64,000 bases of DNA from Globodera rostochiensis (taxonomy: Eukaryota > Nematoda > Chromadorea > Rhabditida > Heteroderidae). The stretch lies in assembly GCA_018350325.1 (NCBI GenBank), contig JAEVLN010000018.1, forward strand, positions 872,185 to 936,184, read 5' to 3'. This document shows positions 31,713 through 43,600 of the stretch, piece after piece; position 1 is the first letter of the stretch, and every line of letters begins with the position of its first letter. Position numbers and translations under genes: made by a program. The notes below the pieces were generated by a model. The model was not told the origin of the DNA and ran no database searches. It worked only from the letters and a program-made list of their open reading frames with translations.

Positions 31713-32664
31713 ATGAATTTGTTGCTTGTATTTTTTCTATTTTTAAATGCAACATATTTAATTTTGGCGGTTAATGAACCAAAAGTCGGGAAAATTCGAC
31801 CAACTTTTGATGAAATATATGGGAAAGGATGGTACGAAGATGTCCATGAAAAAATAAAAGTGGAAACATCGCCGTTAAACTCGGAAGAAAATGCACTAAA
31901 TGAACAAGCTGATAATGATGACAATATAGATCAGGATGATGAAGCTTATAATTCGGATTCGACTGATCAGAATTTTACACAGAAAGACCCGGGCGACGAT
32001 GAAACAATTGAAGGAATTAATGATGAAAATGAATTCAATGAGAAAGAAAAACGAGGAATCAAATTTGGCTTAAATAAAACAAATTTTTATGAAAAGAAAA
32101 AGCGCAAATTTATTACAAAAATAGAAGAGATAAAAACAAGTCAGCATTGAGAACAGAATAAATTTGCTAAAAAATTTGGGTATTTCTCGAGACACATTTT
32201 GTCGATGGAAAAAAGAATTTGAACTTTCCATTGATTGCATACATTTAAATAATTAGTTTCAAAACTTATTTAATTTAATTTAGCGCAAATTATATACTCC
32301 AAAAACGAAAAATTGGAATTGTTGGAAAAATATTACAAAATTAAACAAAGAAATCCTAAACTTAATGTCACCGATATTGCCAAACGGCTGAATATTAGTT
32401 CAGTTACATTACACAAATGGAAAAAACCATTTGATCCAATTTTAAATAAAAATTCCGTTGATGAACATTCATTGCCGGAGAATCGCCCATCTTTTGCGGA
32501 TAACGAGTATTCAAATTAAAAAATATTTTATTTATAAATATTTTTTTATTGTAGCACTTCTGGACAACCGATGCCCTCGTCGGATGAAAATTTATGGGCT
32601 TGGAATCTCGCCAAGAAAAAAAGAACAGAAAGAATTGAAGTGGAATATCCCGTGGAAAAGTAAA
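31713..32664 (+). CDS. Secreted acidic protein joined to helix-turn-helix exon (model partly unresolved)
   Basis: Exon 1 (from ATG 31713) encodes a signal peptide, MNLLLVFFLFLNATYLILAV, then an Asp/Glu-rich segment (DNDDNIDQDDEAYNSDSTD) and a basic KEKRGIKFG...KKKRKF stretch. The frame closes at a TGA (32148-32150) inside a degenerate HTH unit that resumes one base out of phase (ISRDTFCRWKKEF), so that unit is broken or spliced round. A clean exon at about 32284-32509 has an intact unit (ELLEKYYKIKQ...DIAKRLNISSVTLHKWKK). It is spliced (NE|GTATTC) to 32559-32664, which ends QPMPSSDENLWAWNLAKKK...stop. The splice from exon 1 to the HTH exon was not identified. As read, exon 1 alone gives a 145-residue secreted protein. 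A secreted nuclear-acting protein is possible; that is inference. Confidence 0.5.
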
Positions 32665-32669
32665 ACAAA

Positions 32670-32995
32670 ATGATATTACTTTTTCCCTCTTGTCGTTTTC
32701 ACTTTTTAGCATTTCCCTTTTGGCACTTTTCTTTCTTGGCATTTTCCCCCTTTTGGCTTCTCTCTTGGCGTTTTCACCTTTTTTCTTTTGGCACTTTTCT
32801 TTCTTGGCATTTTCACTTTTGGCACTTTTCCCTCTTAGCAGTTTCTCCCTTTTAGCACTTTTCTTCTTTGGCATTTTCTTCCTCTTGGCATTTGATTTTT
32901 GGCACTTTTCTTTCTTGGCATTTTCCTCCTTTTGGCATTTTAACCTTTGGTATTTTCTCCCTACCACTTTTCACTCTTAGCATTTTTTAAAAATT
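32670..32995. repeat. TTTTGGCACTTTTC degenerate tandem repeat
   Basis: Irregular units of TTGGCATTTTC and TTGGCACTTTTCTTTC about 20-30 bp long. The same words occur at 23420-23530. Frames of up to 187 codons on the minus strand (Lys-rich) are due to the repeat. Confidence 0.75.
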
Positions 32996-33038
32996 CAAAT
33001 TTTTGAAAAAATTAGAGTAGTGAATAGGCAGAATGGTA

Positions 33039-34369
33039 TTTGTCCCACGAAGGATATTCATTAAATTCCAGTCCTGGCGGTTCCGATTATGAAAAAAGCA
33101 ACGATTTTGAAGAAAAAAGTGATGCTTTATCAAATGAAGAGCAGCAAAAATCTGAGAAGAAAATAATAAAAAGTGAGTATTTTTGAATTACATATTTTAA
33201 TTTTGTAAAAGATTAAATCAAATTTATTTTTGTATACAGAAATTAGATCTGACAACGAAAAGAAAAAAATTTTGAAAAAATTTTTGGCAAAAAAAGAACG
33301 CTTAGCAAATGAATTTGGCAGTACACCAAAAAGCAAATTGGAAGAGATTGCTAGGGAATTGGGTACTTGCTTCAGAACAATCAGAAATTGGAGATTTAAA
33401 TTTGGAATGGGTGAGTTTAATTAACTTTTTTCGTGGTTTGAGTAAATTAAATTTATCATATGAACTTAAAGTAATTTTATTTTTTTTGATGATGATAAAA
33501 TCTATTTAAATATTCGATATAAATGAAGAATGTTCAACAATGTCGAATAAAATTAGCATTATTAGGCTATAAAAATTCCAAATGCCAATCAGAAAGGGAT
33601 TATCAGCGCGAAAACATTTTTAAAAAATTTGACAAAATGAAAGAAAAACGCATTGGAAAAAATAAATTTGCAAAACGGGCAGAAATCGAAGAAGAAATTG
33701 CACGTGAATTAGGCTTAAGCAAACAAACAATTAATACTTGGAAGGTAAAACTTGGCCAAAAAAGTAAGTAGGTAAATAATCTTTTTTGATTCTTATTAAA
33801 ATAAAATAAAAATGCATAATTGTTGGTAATGTATTAAAAGATACCTATTTGAGTAAATTAAAAAGATAATAAAACTCATTTTCATAATAAAACTTATTTT
33901 TTAAAATATTTCGCCCATTAATCTAAATGAAATTTTTAATAATTAGAATAAAATAATTATTTTTAAGCCTTCAAACATTATTCACGAGAAGAAAAGGTTA
34001 AAATTCTTGAGAAATTCGAAAAAGTCAAAAACGAAAATAAGGGCAAAACGATAGAAGGTTCAAGTTATGACAAAGATTGTAAAATAGCAAAAGAATTAGG
34101 TGTTAGTCGGTCAGCAATATGGCGATGGAAACAAGAGCTTGGAATATCAAGTAATAACAAATTAAATATTTTATAATTTAAATTTAATTTTAAAAATTTA
34201 AGAATTGCTTTGTTTTACCGAATCAGAACGATTAAAGTTAATTAAAAAATATTTCAAAATGATAAAACAGAACCCGCACCTTTCTCGTGAGGATATTGCA
34301 GCAAAACTAAACATTAGTAGACGAACTTTTAGTCGGTGGATTAGTGAACTTAAAAACAAAAGTAATTAA
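33039..34369 (+). CDS. Tandem helix-turn-helix repeat gene (four intact HTH exons)
   Basis: An acidic exon (about 33039-33171: EGYSLNSSPGGSDYEKSNDF...) precedes four exons with one HTH unit each. The second is about 33239-33410 (IARELGTCFRTIRNWRFKFG), the third ends near 33763 (EEIARELGLSKQTINTWKVK), the fourth is about 33968-34151 (KIAKELGVSRSAIWRWKQEL) and the last about 34202-34369 (DIAAKLNISRRTFSRWISEL, then stop). Donors are GTGAGT, GTGAGT, GTAAGT and GTAATA. Each unit also has an N-terminal helix (KILKKF, ILEKFEK, LIKKYFK). The shape resembles transposase-type or homeodomain-like DNA-binding HTH. Start not found. It may be the continuation of the 31713 gene or a tandem paralogue. Confidence 0.6.
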
Positions 34370-34404
34370 AATAAGTAAAATTTCATCTTTATGACCCAAT
34401 TTTA

Positions 34405-34628
34405 AGCAAAAAATTGGGACCATGGTTTTCGAATCTCAAATTTATCGGTCTATTTAAATGATTTAGTTTCCAAAAACAATACTGACTCTGACTCAACTGA
34501 TGAAGATGTTCTGACGTATGTGTAAAATATTAAATTTTTAAAGATTATCAAACTTCTATTGACGAAAATGCATGGGCATGGAACCGTTGCACAAAAAGAA
34601 ATGGAAATGTTTTGAAAATAAATAAATG
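34405..34628 (+). CDS. Possible terminal exons of the HTH gene family
   Basis: Short frames read LVSKNNTDSDSTDEDVLTYV and, at about 34555-34628, QTSIDENAWAWNRCTKRN then stop. The DENxWAWN motif matches the terminal exon at 32559-32664. They could be alternative 3' exons or part of another tandem copy. Exon borders uncertain. Confidence 0.35.
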
Positions 34629-34629
34629 A

Positions 34630-36081
34630 TTAAAATGACTTACTTATATAAATTGTTGCTTAGTGCATGCATATTTTCAGATAAAAATTTCTAAGTACTT
34701 TAAATTTATTTGAACTGAAAACCAGTGTTATTATGAAAAAAAAATTCCTCCAGTGACAAAGGAGTAAAAATAGGGCGAGATCCTAATATTTCCCCTCCCC
34801 TAAAACAAAACATTGAGGAAAATTCTATAGTTTTTGAATTCAAATTTGAAAAAACACGTTTTTTTGCATTTTAAAAAACCACCCAAAGCGTTTCGTGCAT
34901 AACTCATCAAACCAAATCAGCAAAATAAATAGTTAAACGTTACAGTACCGCAATGAGCGTCAGTGCCATGTGTTGCACATCCTCTCATAGCTCATCCGAG
35001 AAAAGTCGCAGAGCTTAGCGGTCTTTTTGGATTTGTACACAATTTTGTATTAGCATGAATTTTTATTTTAGTTCAAATGGGGGAATTAAATGGTGGTCCG
35101 AATAGGAAATGAATAGATGCTACAAAAAATATAATAACATTTCGTCTATGAATTCGCACTGACAAATTATTAGTCGTTTTCATGTCAGCCGATCGAGGTG
35201 GATCAACTGATCAGGAATTCGGAGAAAACAGAGGCCTAATCCCGTGTACCCATCGACAAAATCCGAATATAACAACTGGCTTTATTCACAAAACAATCAC
35301 TTTTCGAAGGCTTATTACTGACAAAAATTTTATTCAACAACATTTAATCACACAACTGAAACTAAAGCTTTGCCAAAGGCCCGAATATTTTACATCAAAA
35401 GTCCTTTAACCGCCAATTGCGGCGCTACAAGTATTCGAACAAAACCCTAACGATTTACCACGCCACTGTTTGAAATACCGAAAGGTCGGCATTCGAAACT
35501 TCGATAGTCGGAAATATTTGTTCTATTCGACACAAACAATTGTTTTAGTTACTTTTTTTAACATTTTATTTTTTGAAGAAATTGAACCAACCAACGCACC
35601 CTATCAAAAAATTGTTTAGACCTTAATACAAAAAAAAAATATTTCTAGAATTGTAAAGCTAATCCTACTTTTTAATTGTGATTTTTGGTTTCGGATAAAA
35701 ATTCTAAATCGAATCAACCAATTAGTGATTATAACTTTTTGTGAGTCGTTTGAGCGTGGAAATTATTTAATTTTAAAAAGTTAAAATATGAAATTGTGCA
35801 AAAAATTCAAATCGGGCGGCCTGAGTTACCGATTCGAGCATATTTTAAAATCCGGTCATTTTAATGTGCAATTTTAAATTCAACCCCAAATAAAAAATAT
35901 TTAAAACTCCGAGCAATTTAAAAATGGTCTTGTGAATATAGGTCAGAATTGGAATACAAGAAATATAATTTCCATAAATCCAATTAGAAAATAAAACCGA
36001 ACATTTTTTGTCTGTCAAATTTAAATGAGAAAATCCCATCAACAATTAACGCGCTCCCGTTTGTTTTGTGCGGCCTTAAGA
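34630..36081. other. Intergenic DNA with family 3' flank
   Basis: 34630-35700 has no recognisable gene; a 75-codon frame at 35182 has no features. 35700-36060 matches 57640-57960 (CGGGCGGCCTGAGTTACCGATTCGAGC, TAGGTCAGAATTGGAATA), the 3' flank of type A genes, and belongs to the duplicated unit. Confidence 0.5.
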
Positions 36082-36966
36082 TCAGCGTGCGTTGCAGCAG
36101 CTATAAAGAAAATGTTTCCAAAAATAATAAAATTTATGGCATATTAAAAGGCCGATGGAGAAACTCAAAAAGTTTTATCGACCAAGATTAGTTCAAAACA
36201 GAATTAATCCCAAATCTCGGTAGGGATCCTTACAGGCTCTGGTATTCATTTAAACCAAAAAACGGAAAATGTCGAATACCGCAAATACTCTAATTATTAC
36301 CCAGGGTTAATTAATTTCCGATACTCCTCTAGGGTGGGTAATTATTAGAGAATTAGAGTATATACGGTATGTGTACCAGTAACCGGATGCCAAAAGCCCG
36401 GAAAACGGCATGCCGGACGCAAAAATATCCGGGTTATATGTTTGCATATTCGGCAATTTCATCAAAAACACAAAATATGTCACGAATAAGGAATATTGTG
36501 TCTTTACCCGGTGGCGTGATGGCATTTTCTGTTGGAATCCGGGCAGATGCAAAGTTCAGCGATGAATTCGATCTTCTTACGGCAACAACGACAAATCATG
36601 TTCTCCCTGAATATAATTAGTCAGCTTAAATCCGAAAATCACTTACCCAGAACTCTGGGCCCAAATTCAAACATTTTTTTTTAAATACAAATTTTTCTCA
36701 AAATTTATTAGCCTTAATGTCCATTACTAGCATATTCGTCGTAATTTATGCTTTTTGAATGATTATCGGTTAATAATTAAATTTTGGATTTTTGACCCAA
36801 ATATTGGGACCCAAACTATCATATTATCCTAATTTAAATAGCAAACAGCATAAACTTACTCGACGGCTTTTTTGAATGCGTCCGCGATGTGATTCAAACC
36901 ACGAACGTTTAGAAGTTGGCCAGTCTTGGCCAACACTAATGGGATGGGCGGGAAATGACGATCCAT
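36082..36966 (-). CDS. Miniature type A protein (74 residues)
   Basis: Three exons in phase: 36860-36966, 36508-36606 and 36082-36100 (TGA), 75 codons. Exon 1 (MDRHFPPIPLVLAKTGQLLN) fuses the start of the PPIS block directly to the helix (GLNHIADAFKKAVE). This implies a deletion that removed the usual intron between them and the MG segment. Exon 2 keeps all Cys-module cysteines (ICRCCRKKIEFIAELCICP...KCHHAT). Exon 3 ends GCCNAR-stop, shorter than the usual CCxxRKIKALTSGR. All splice sites are standard (final acceptor ATAG). Possibly functional, possibly a decaying copy. No J gene follows. Confidence 0.6.
36285..36372. mobile_element. Short inverted-repeat element in intron
   Basis: ATACTCTAATTATTACCCAG on the left is complementary to GGGTAATTATTAGAGAATTAGAGTAT on the right, followed by TATACGGTA. 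It lies in the last intron of the miniature type A gene. Probably a small relative of the 51860-52569 element. Confidence 0.6.
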
Positions 36967-38012
36967 TTTAATTGTCGATTAAGATTTTTTTCTATAAGTT
37001 AAATCAGATTTACTTATGGTGATTTGGCTGGAAAACTGGATAATCATATTCAATCTGATTGGATAATAAAGCCCGAAGAATGAATAAATTTTCCAGTGGG
37101 ATTTTTTGGATAATTCCCGAAAAACTCAAACCCAAAAAATTCGGAGGGGTTTAAAAAACCCTAGCCCGGACGCTGAAAAATCGGCTGGAGTTGCCCCAGG
37201 GATTAACTAGGCCGGGAATGCTTGTAATATGTCAAAAGCCATTTTTGAGAAGGCAAAACATTCCATTCCACCATTTATTAATAAATATGAAGACAAAAAT
37301 GCTCGTTTTTTCATTAATTTATAAAAATTTCAACCTTCAAAACCCGCTTTAAAATCTCAATTTTTAATTTCTATTGACGAATTCGTAAAACCTATCGCTT
37401 TGTCTCGACGAGCGGAGATCGTGGGAAGATCCTAAGTTGCGGAAATTGTTTAAACCGGCTTTTTGAACAAAAAAAACGCCAAAACAAGGCACTAAAGAAT
37501 CAAAAAAAAGATGGGTAAAAATGGTGAGAATAAATGAATAAACATTTGCCGGGGGGGGGGGGACAATACGTGAATGCTGGGACCGCGATGGGTTTGGCCC
37601 GGCCCTCCCCGAGCACGGATGTCAATGTGCCGTTCTTTATTCGGGGGGAAGGATTACATAATATGGGGAAAGTTCCCCCGATTCGGGTAGGGAAGTGGGG
37701 AGGGGAATAGGTTGGTCGGTCCGGATCCGATTAGAAGTGAGAGTGGGGTGATTAGAGGTGTTGGGTAACAGCCCAAAAGGTGGGAGAGACCGCCCCCGGG
37801 ACAGTTGTTAATTGGGGAAAACAATTGAGTGGGGAGGGAAGAATGATCGTTGGTCATCCACCATCTCCAAAATTTTCGTCCCCGAAAATTACAAATAGTT
37901 CAAATGGGTTGCATTTTTTTTTTTTTTTTTTTTTTTTGAATTGTGAATTTTGTATTAAAAAAATGCAACAGCACACACACACATATTCTAAGAGGGCCAA
38001 AACCCAGCCAAA
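36967..38012. other. Upstream flank with repeat fragment, G-run and poly-T
   Basis: 37480-37565 is a fragment of the A-family upstream repeat (AACGCCAAAACAAGGCAC, GATGGGTAAAAATGGTGAGAATAAATGAATAAACATTTGCC, G-run). 37600-37870 is GC-rich and unlike neighbours, with no clear gene. A run of about 27 T at 37912-37938 precedes the retrotransposon segment; as that segment is on the minus strand, this reads there as a 3' poly-A. Confidence 0.5.
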
Positions 38013-40535
38013 TCAATGCCCCTGCGGTCCATTCCATCCACTGTGTTGAAGATAGGTGCCCCAGCCTGTCAGTGCCCCTGCCGAAGTTGACGGTCCTTGT
38101 CCACGTCCTCTTCCGCTCGGTCCACCGTCCCGTTCGTGCCACATTTGTCCATACGGTCGACGATTGCCTCGTCCGCGCCAACGGTTCTGTCCATGCCACC
38201 GGTTGTCATGTTCGTTTGACCAAAATGAAGTCGACTGCCCCGGTCTTCCCCAATCATGTCCTCTTTCTTCATTTGTTGTTGGGATTTCCTCTTTCTTCAT
38301 CTTTCCCAACAACTTCTGCAACTCGCTGGTCGCTCTTTGCGCATCATCCTGAATGTCCAGCGCTTTTTGTCTGACATTTAGCACCAATGTCAAAGCCTTT
38401 TTTGCTTCTTCCGCAATTCTTTCAAAGTCTTCCAAATTCTGCAGCTTTTCATCCCATTTCGAATTCGCAAATTTCCCCTTTTTTTCATCTTCCACTTCCA
38501 TCGGAAGATCTAATTCGCTTCGGATTCGTTTGTTCTTTGCCGCATTTGAAGCCGTGATTTTCCTCACTTCATCCTTTCTCAACTCTTGTAACTCGCTTTT
38601 TGTTTTTGCCCTTCTTCCACAGGCTTCCCAAAAGCTTTGACCTCCTTCCTCAAACAGTTTTGGTGCATCAAATAATGCTTCTTCTTCCCCAAGTGAAACA
38701 TCATCATCCAATAACGAAATGACATCCTCACATTTCCTCTCTTCTTTGCTGGACTCCTTTTTCTCCCCTTCATTTGACTTCACTTCTGGTGCTTCTTCGG
38801 TCTTTTTTTCTTCTTTCTCTTTTGCCTTTTTTGGCTCGATTTCCATCCGACTCTCGTTTTCCTTTTGGCCTTCCTTCATTTGCTGATTCTGTTCTCCGGC
38901 TAAACTCTTCCGGACTTTAGCCAGTTGCGCCGTCAAACGCAGTTCCAAGCGCTTTAGAGACTCCTCCTCCTCGTCAGTCAACAACACTAATGGCGTCGAT
39001 GATGTCATTTCTGAAAACATTCCACTTTCTTTATCGATTTCTTTGAAATATGAATGGCTGTTAAATTTTTTCTTCCGATTTTGGTTTGGTTCATTTGTTT
39101 CTTCCTTTTGATTATCCAAATTCAATTCCATCCCTTCTGAAAGATCAAAAATATTTCCTTCATCATTATCCCCAATTTGATCTGTTTCGTTATTTGATAT
39201 TACATTAATTCCCATTCTTATCATTTCGTTCTCAATTTCAAGATCACTTTCATCTGAATTCTCTTTATTTGATATCCAAATTTCTGGTATTCTACGTATC
39301 CGGTAATGGTTTCCCATCTCATCTGTCAGTGGGTCCCAATACGTTTCCACTTCATTTTCAGTGCTCAATTTCCATCTTTCTCCTAGCAACAACTGTACTT
39401 CCAGACCCAAAACAATTCCTTCGAACTCGTTGGTCAGGTACATTTCAAAATCCTCTCCAAAAAGCCATGCTCTTACATATCTCTCACCATCTGTATTTTT
39501 GAAAATTTCCCAATTTTCTTGGACAAGGTCCGTTGGAATAAATGACAGTAATGAAACTATGACAGGGTTTAACCATCCTGTGCATACTGTGGTTGGTGTT
39601 TCCTCTAACAAAATTTCCAAAATGGTTTGCGTTGGTTCATTTGCCAATTCCAAATTTGCATTTCTCAAATCTTCAGGGTTTTCTTCTTCTTTCAAATTTT
39701 CATTTTTTCCTACAAAAGCAATTGAATTTTTGGTCTCTTCCTCGTCACTGCTTTCGAATCCAAATTTGGTCATTGACCCTTTGGTCTTCACATTTTCAAC
39801 ATTTTTTTCCAAATCTTTTGTAGTTTCTGGTGTCTCATCGACAACTGAACTGTCACTTTGTTCGGCCTCTTCTTGTTCCAGGTGAGGATCATCGGCGTAC
39901 TTCTCCCAACTGAGGGGTTCGTCTGACTGTCTCAGGGGTAAGACTGCCGGTCCATGAAACGTTTTTACTTTCTCTTGGTGTATTTTCTTCATTTTACCCT
40001 TACCATCTAATGACTCTACTATTACATTTCTCATTTCCTCTTCAATTCCCACGCAACGAAAAGGTCCACTCCATTTCTGGTCAAATTTATGCTTCAAAAC
40101 TTCTTTCTTTAACAGTACCAATTGTCCAATTTCAAATTTTCTTTCCACTGATTTTCTGTCTTGATCATTCGTTTCGATATATTTTTCCTGAGCTTTCACG
40201 ATTTCGCTTTTCACCAAATCCCATGCTTTTTTTGCTTTTTCTGTATGCGTTTTAATGTAAATGGGAATGTCTGTCATAATTTCGTCTGGTGAGGGAAGCT
40301 TAAGTAAGCGGTCCGTTGGCATTTTTGGGTGTCTTAAATATAACGTAAAATACGGTGATTGTTTTGTAGCCGAATGGATCGACGAATTATATGCAAAAAT
40401 TGCATGTGAAAGAATTTGATCCCAATTATTGCCATTTTCGTTCACCATTTGTGCGATTATATTTGCCAAAATTCTGATTGCTCCCTCAGCTTGTCCGTTG
40501 GCTTGCTTGACGCGCCTTTCTTGGTCAGGTAGGCT
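38013..40535 (-). mobile_element. Retrotransposon polyprotein fragment: integrase C-terminus with long acidic, RG-rich extension
   Basis: One open frame of about 840 codons, 5' truncated at 40535. It begins in the integrase core: KQANGQAEGAIRILANIIAQ includes the third catalytic acid (E of NGQAEG). Then come WDQILSHAIFAYNSSIHSAT and SPYFTLYLRHPKMPTDRLL (usual integrase end) and an SH3-like/GPY-type segment (FEIGQLVLLKKEVL, KWSGPFRCVGI). Beyond residue about 210 an unusual extension of some 600 residues follows: acidic stretches, coiled-coil Glu/Lys runs, and a Gly/Arg-rich end (WRGRGNRRPYG, GPSGRGRGQGP). Reverse transcriptase, protease and LTRs are not visible. A poly-A-like tract lies 75 bp downstream. 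A Ty3/gypsy- or BEL-like origin is likely. Confidence 0.75.
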
Positions 40536-40630
40536 TCACTTTTTTAGTAAGCCTAGAGCAGTTAGAGTTGCTTGACATGTTCGTGCTGGCTGAACGGCTT
40601 TTGTGTTCATGTTTGGATTTTGTGTGTTAC

Positions 40631-43600
40631 AGTCATTTCTTTCAATAGGTACAAGAACGAATTGCTGTGTTTGGCTGATACCGTCCTCAGCTTGAACAAA
40701 CGGATGCCAGTCTACCAAATCCCTCACAATGCTCTGCCTTACATTGAACTCCGTCAACACGACAACGCAGCTTTTCTCGCTTTTGAAGAAGAGCAACGTA
40801 GCGTCCGGGAAGTCAGTTTGGAGACGCTTTGGATGAAATACCGGCAATGGCAGTCACAGCATACCAAAAGCGCTTTGAGCACAGTGATGATTTATTTTTT
40901 ATACAATTTATTTAACAAACAATTTTAAAATCTGCGGTTTTATTCTTCTTGTTTAAATAGTTTTTGGAACAACAACAACCACAGCTGACATACCGCGTTG
41001 CGATTCTCGTGCCCATTACGCAAAAAAATGCACAGGAGCTGGAAAAAATGAACTTGGAAGCTGAATCGTCTGCCGACACGGCTAAAGCTAGCTCGCTCTA
41101 CAACAATGAGCGTGACCGCGTGAGCACTTCTACAGCAGCAAATTTCAATGGTTTGCTATCAGAGTTAAGCTGAATGTTTTAACTTTGGTTTTGCTCTAGA
41201 CAAAAAGAATGACCCGCATCTTTGTGACTGGGCAATCGAGGAGAATTTCATTGAGGGACGCCGCCAAATCTCGAAATCTGCCTCTGACGAGTCAACAAGT
41301 TCTTCTGCCGTCCCGGCTGCCAATACCACTTCTTTTCGCAATTATGAGCAGTACGTTGCTTTTGAAGAAGCGAAAGAAGAAAGCATTCCCTCATCGTCAG
41401 ACCACATCATCACCAATGACATAAGTAAGGGTAAAACTTGTTAAGGCAAAGTTTTTTGACAGTTCTAGTGTTTCTCTTTCATTTTGAGCCACACTTATTA
41501 TATTTTAAAATAACTATAGTCATTAATGTGTCTCAAAATTCTTCTCATACTTTCAGTGCGCCTTGTATCTATGTCAAGGTCATCACTTTTTCGGGCTTCA
41601 GTCAGAACATCGGCTGGACATGAGTTTATCAGATGGTCCGGAGCTATGAGGACAAAGATCTGCATCTTCGGACACCGACACTACGGTAACATAATTGCAT
41701 TGACTGTCCAGACCATAGTTCTACATAATTGAGCACACTAATGTTTTTACATTTATGTATCTCAGTATATGTACAAATTAAAAAGAACTGAAACTTTAGC
41801 GAAAATCATCTTCGAGGACACGTTTTCGGCTCTGCAAGAGGAGCTCAACATCGCTTTTGAAAATGCATTTCAGTGGACACGCAAAATGAAACCTCTTCAT
41901 ATTCTTCTCAACCTTCAAATGAAACGTCTTCACGAAAAAGTGACCCCTTATTTAACACATTCTAATCTGAACGATGCGACATCACTATCACTAGGCTCGA
42001 ATCCATCCTGTGACTTGGAGCCGTTTGGAGTTGAAGCCGCGCCTGCTGTGTGGCGAATACGACGCCTGCGTGTACGCAATCGAGACCTTTATGGTCTCAA
42101 TGTGTTCAAATTTTCGCTTGCTCGATGACGAAGACGAACAAACTGTGTCTGCCGCATCGGCATCGTCTTCTTCTGAAGACAACAAATGGAAGAAGAAGCC
42201 TAAAATCGAACAAAAGACCTTTGCAATTCTTTCTGAAAGATACAGGTTAAAGCGCAATCAAAAAATAATATTTTTACCTTTTTTGTCATTATGTGCAGGC
42301 GCTGCTACAGGTCCATGGGTCTACCTTGGAAACTACCGGACGCTTTAATCGATATGCTGGGTAACCGCATGCAAGAGCTGTCCTTACCTGCCGAACCGGC
42401 ATCAGCTTCCGACCTGAAGCTTCATCATCATCAGTCGCCAATGTGTGACTATTTCGTCGAAGCCTTCCACCGTCAAACGATTCAACTCTATCTTGATCAA
42501 TGCAGCTACTTGACTGCGACACAAAAGTCTGCCGTCTACGGCTCTTTCAACCCTGATGGTGTGTTTGCGATACAGGTTAGTCACTGTTTGGGCTCCTTTG
42601 GCTTTTTTTAAGCATCAAACTATTATATGTGAGATGTAAGACATCGACATTCAATATTGCATAAGTTTTGTTTTCAAGACACATTTATGTTTTTATTTAT
42701 TATCATTGAACATAATTGTGCATCAAAGATCTGTTGGAATTAAGGGACCGCCTGGAACTGGGAAAACAGAGCTTATTGCTTGCATTTGCATTCTTGGTGT
42801 GCTTTCGCATACGGTCAATTACACGGATAAGGCTTTCCGCAACAACGTTTATGTCCGCCGCCTTCTGGGGAAGAGAAAGGCTCAAATTCTGGTCGTATGC
42901 GCCACAAACAGTGCGGCAGACCACGTCGCAGCACAAATTTGCCGAATTAAAGCCAATATGCTGGAGTCCGAAAAGTTCATGGAGGTGTCTGAAGAGCTTC
43001 AAAACGATCTGCCGTCTTCGGCACCAATCCCGAGAGTTTCCGACATCACAATCCTGCGCAAATATGCGGATTCGTTTTCTGCTGCCGAAGTTCCATCATC
43101 CTTGTGGCATTGTACCAACAAAAACGGCAAACCATACGATCCAGAAGTACAAAATCTGTTTTTACCTTTTACCAATGTAGATGATGCTTTAGAAACTTCA
43201 TATCATAGTCATGACTATTGGACATGCAAAGGCCTTCCATTTGCTTTCAAACTTCGCGCCCCAACTTGTTCTGTTTGAGGTCGGTCATCTTTAGGAATAA
43301 GAGTTTTATTTCCAAACATATTCTTGGTTCAGGAAGCATCGATGGCAAGCCTCTTTGACATGTTCGGCGTTTTGTGCAGAACACTGAGCTCGGATGCAAG
43401 GGAGGATGCAATTGAATGTGCGTCTATGCGACGCCGAGGTATTAACTTTTTTACAGTCCGGAAATGGTGGCATCGGATCCAGCGCCCCTACCCCCCCCCC
43501 CCCACCAAAGTTCTGACAACGGATCCGTATTCTCCGGGTCCGATTACCCCCTGGTGGGTGGTTTCTGGGACCGGAAACATCCCTGATCTGGCACTGATCA

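Noticed and set aside
32404..32995. 187-codon Lys-rich minus frame and plus-strand Phe/Leu frames
   Set aside because: TTTTGGCACTTTTC degenerate repeat, partly antisense to the HTH exon.
37654..37857. 67-codon minus frame in GC-rich segment
   Set aside because: No domain or splice support; repeat-rich sequence near an upstream-block fragment.
39361..39885. 174-codon plus-strand frame
   Set aside because: Antisense shadow of the integrase extension.
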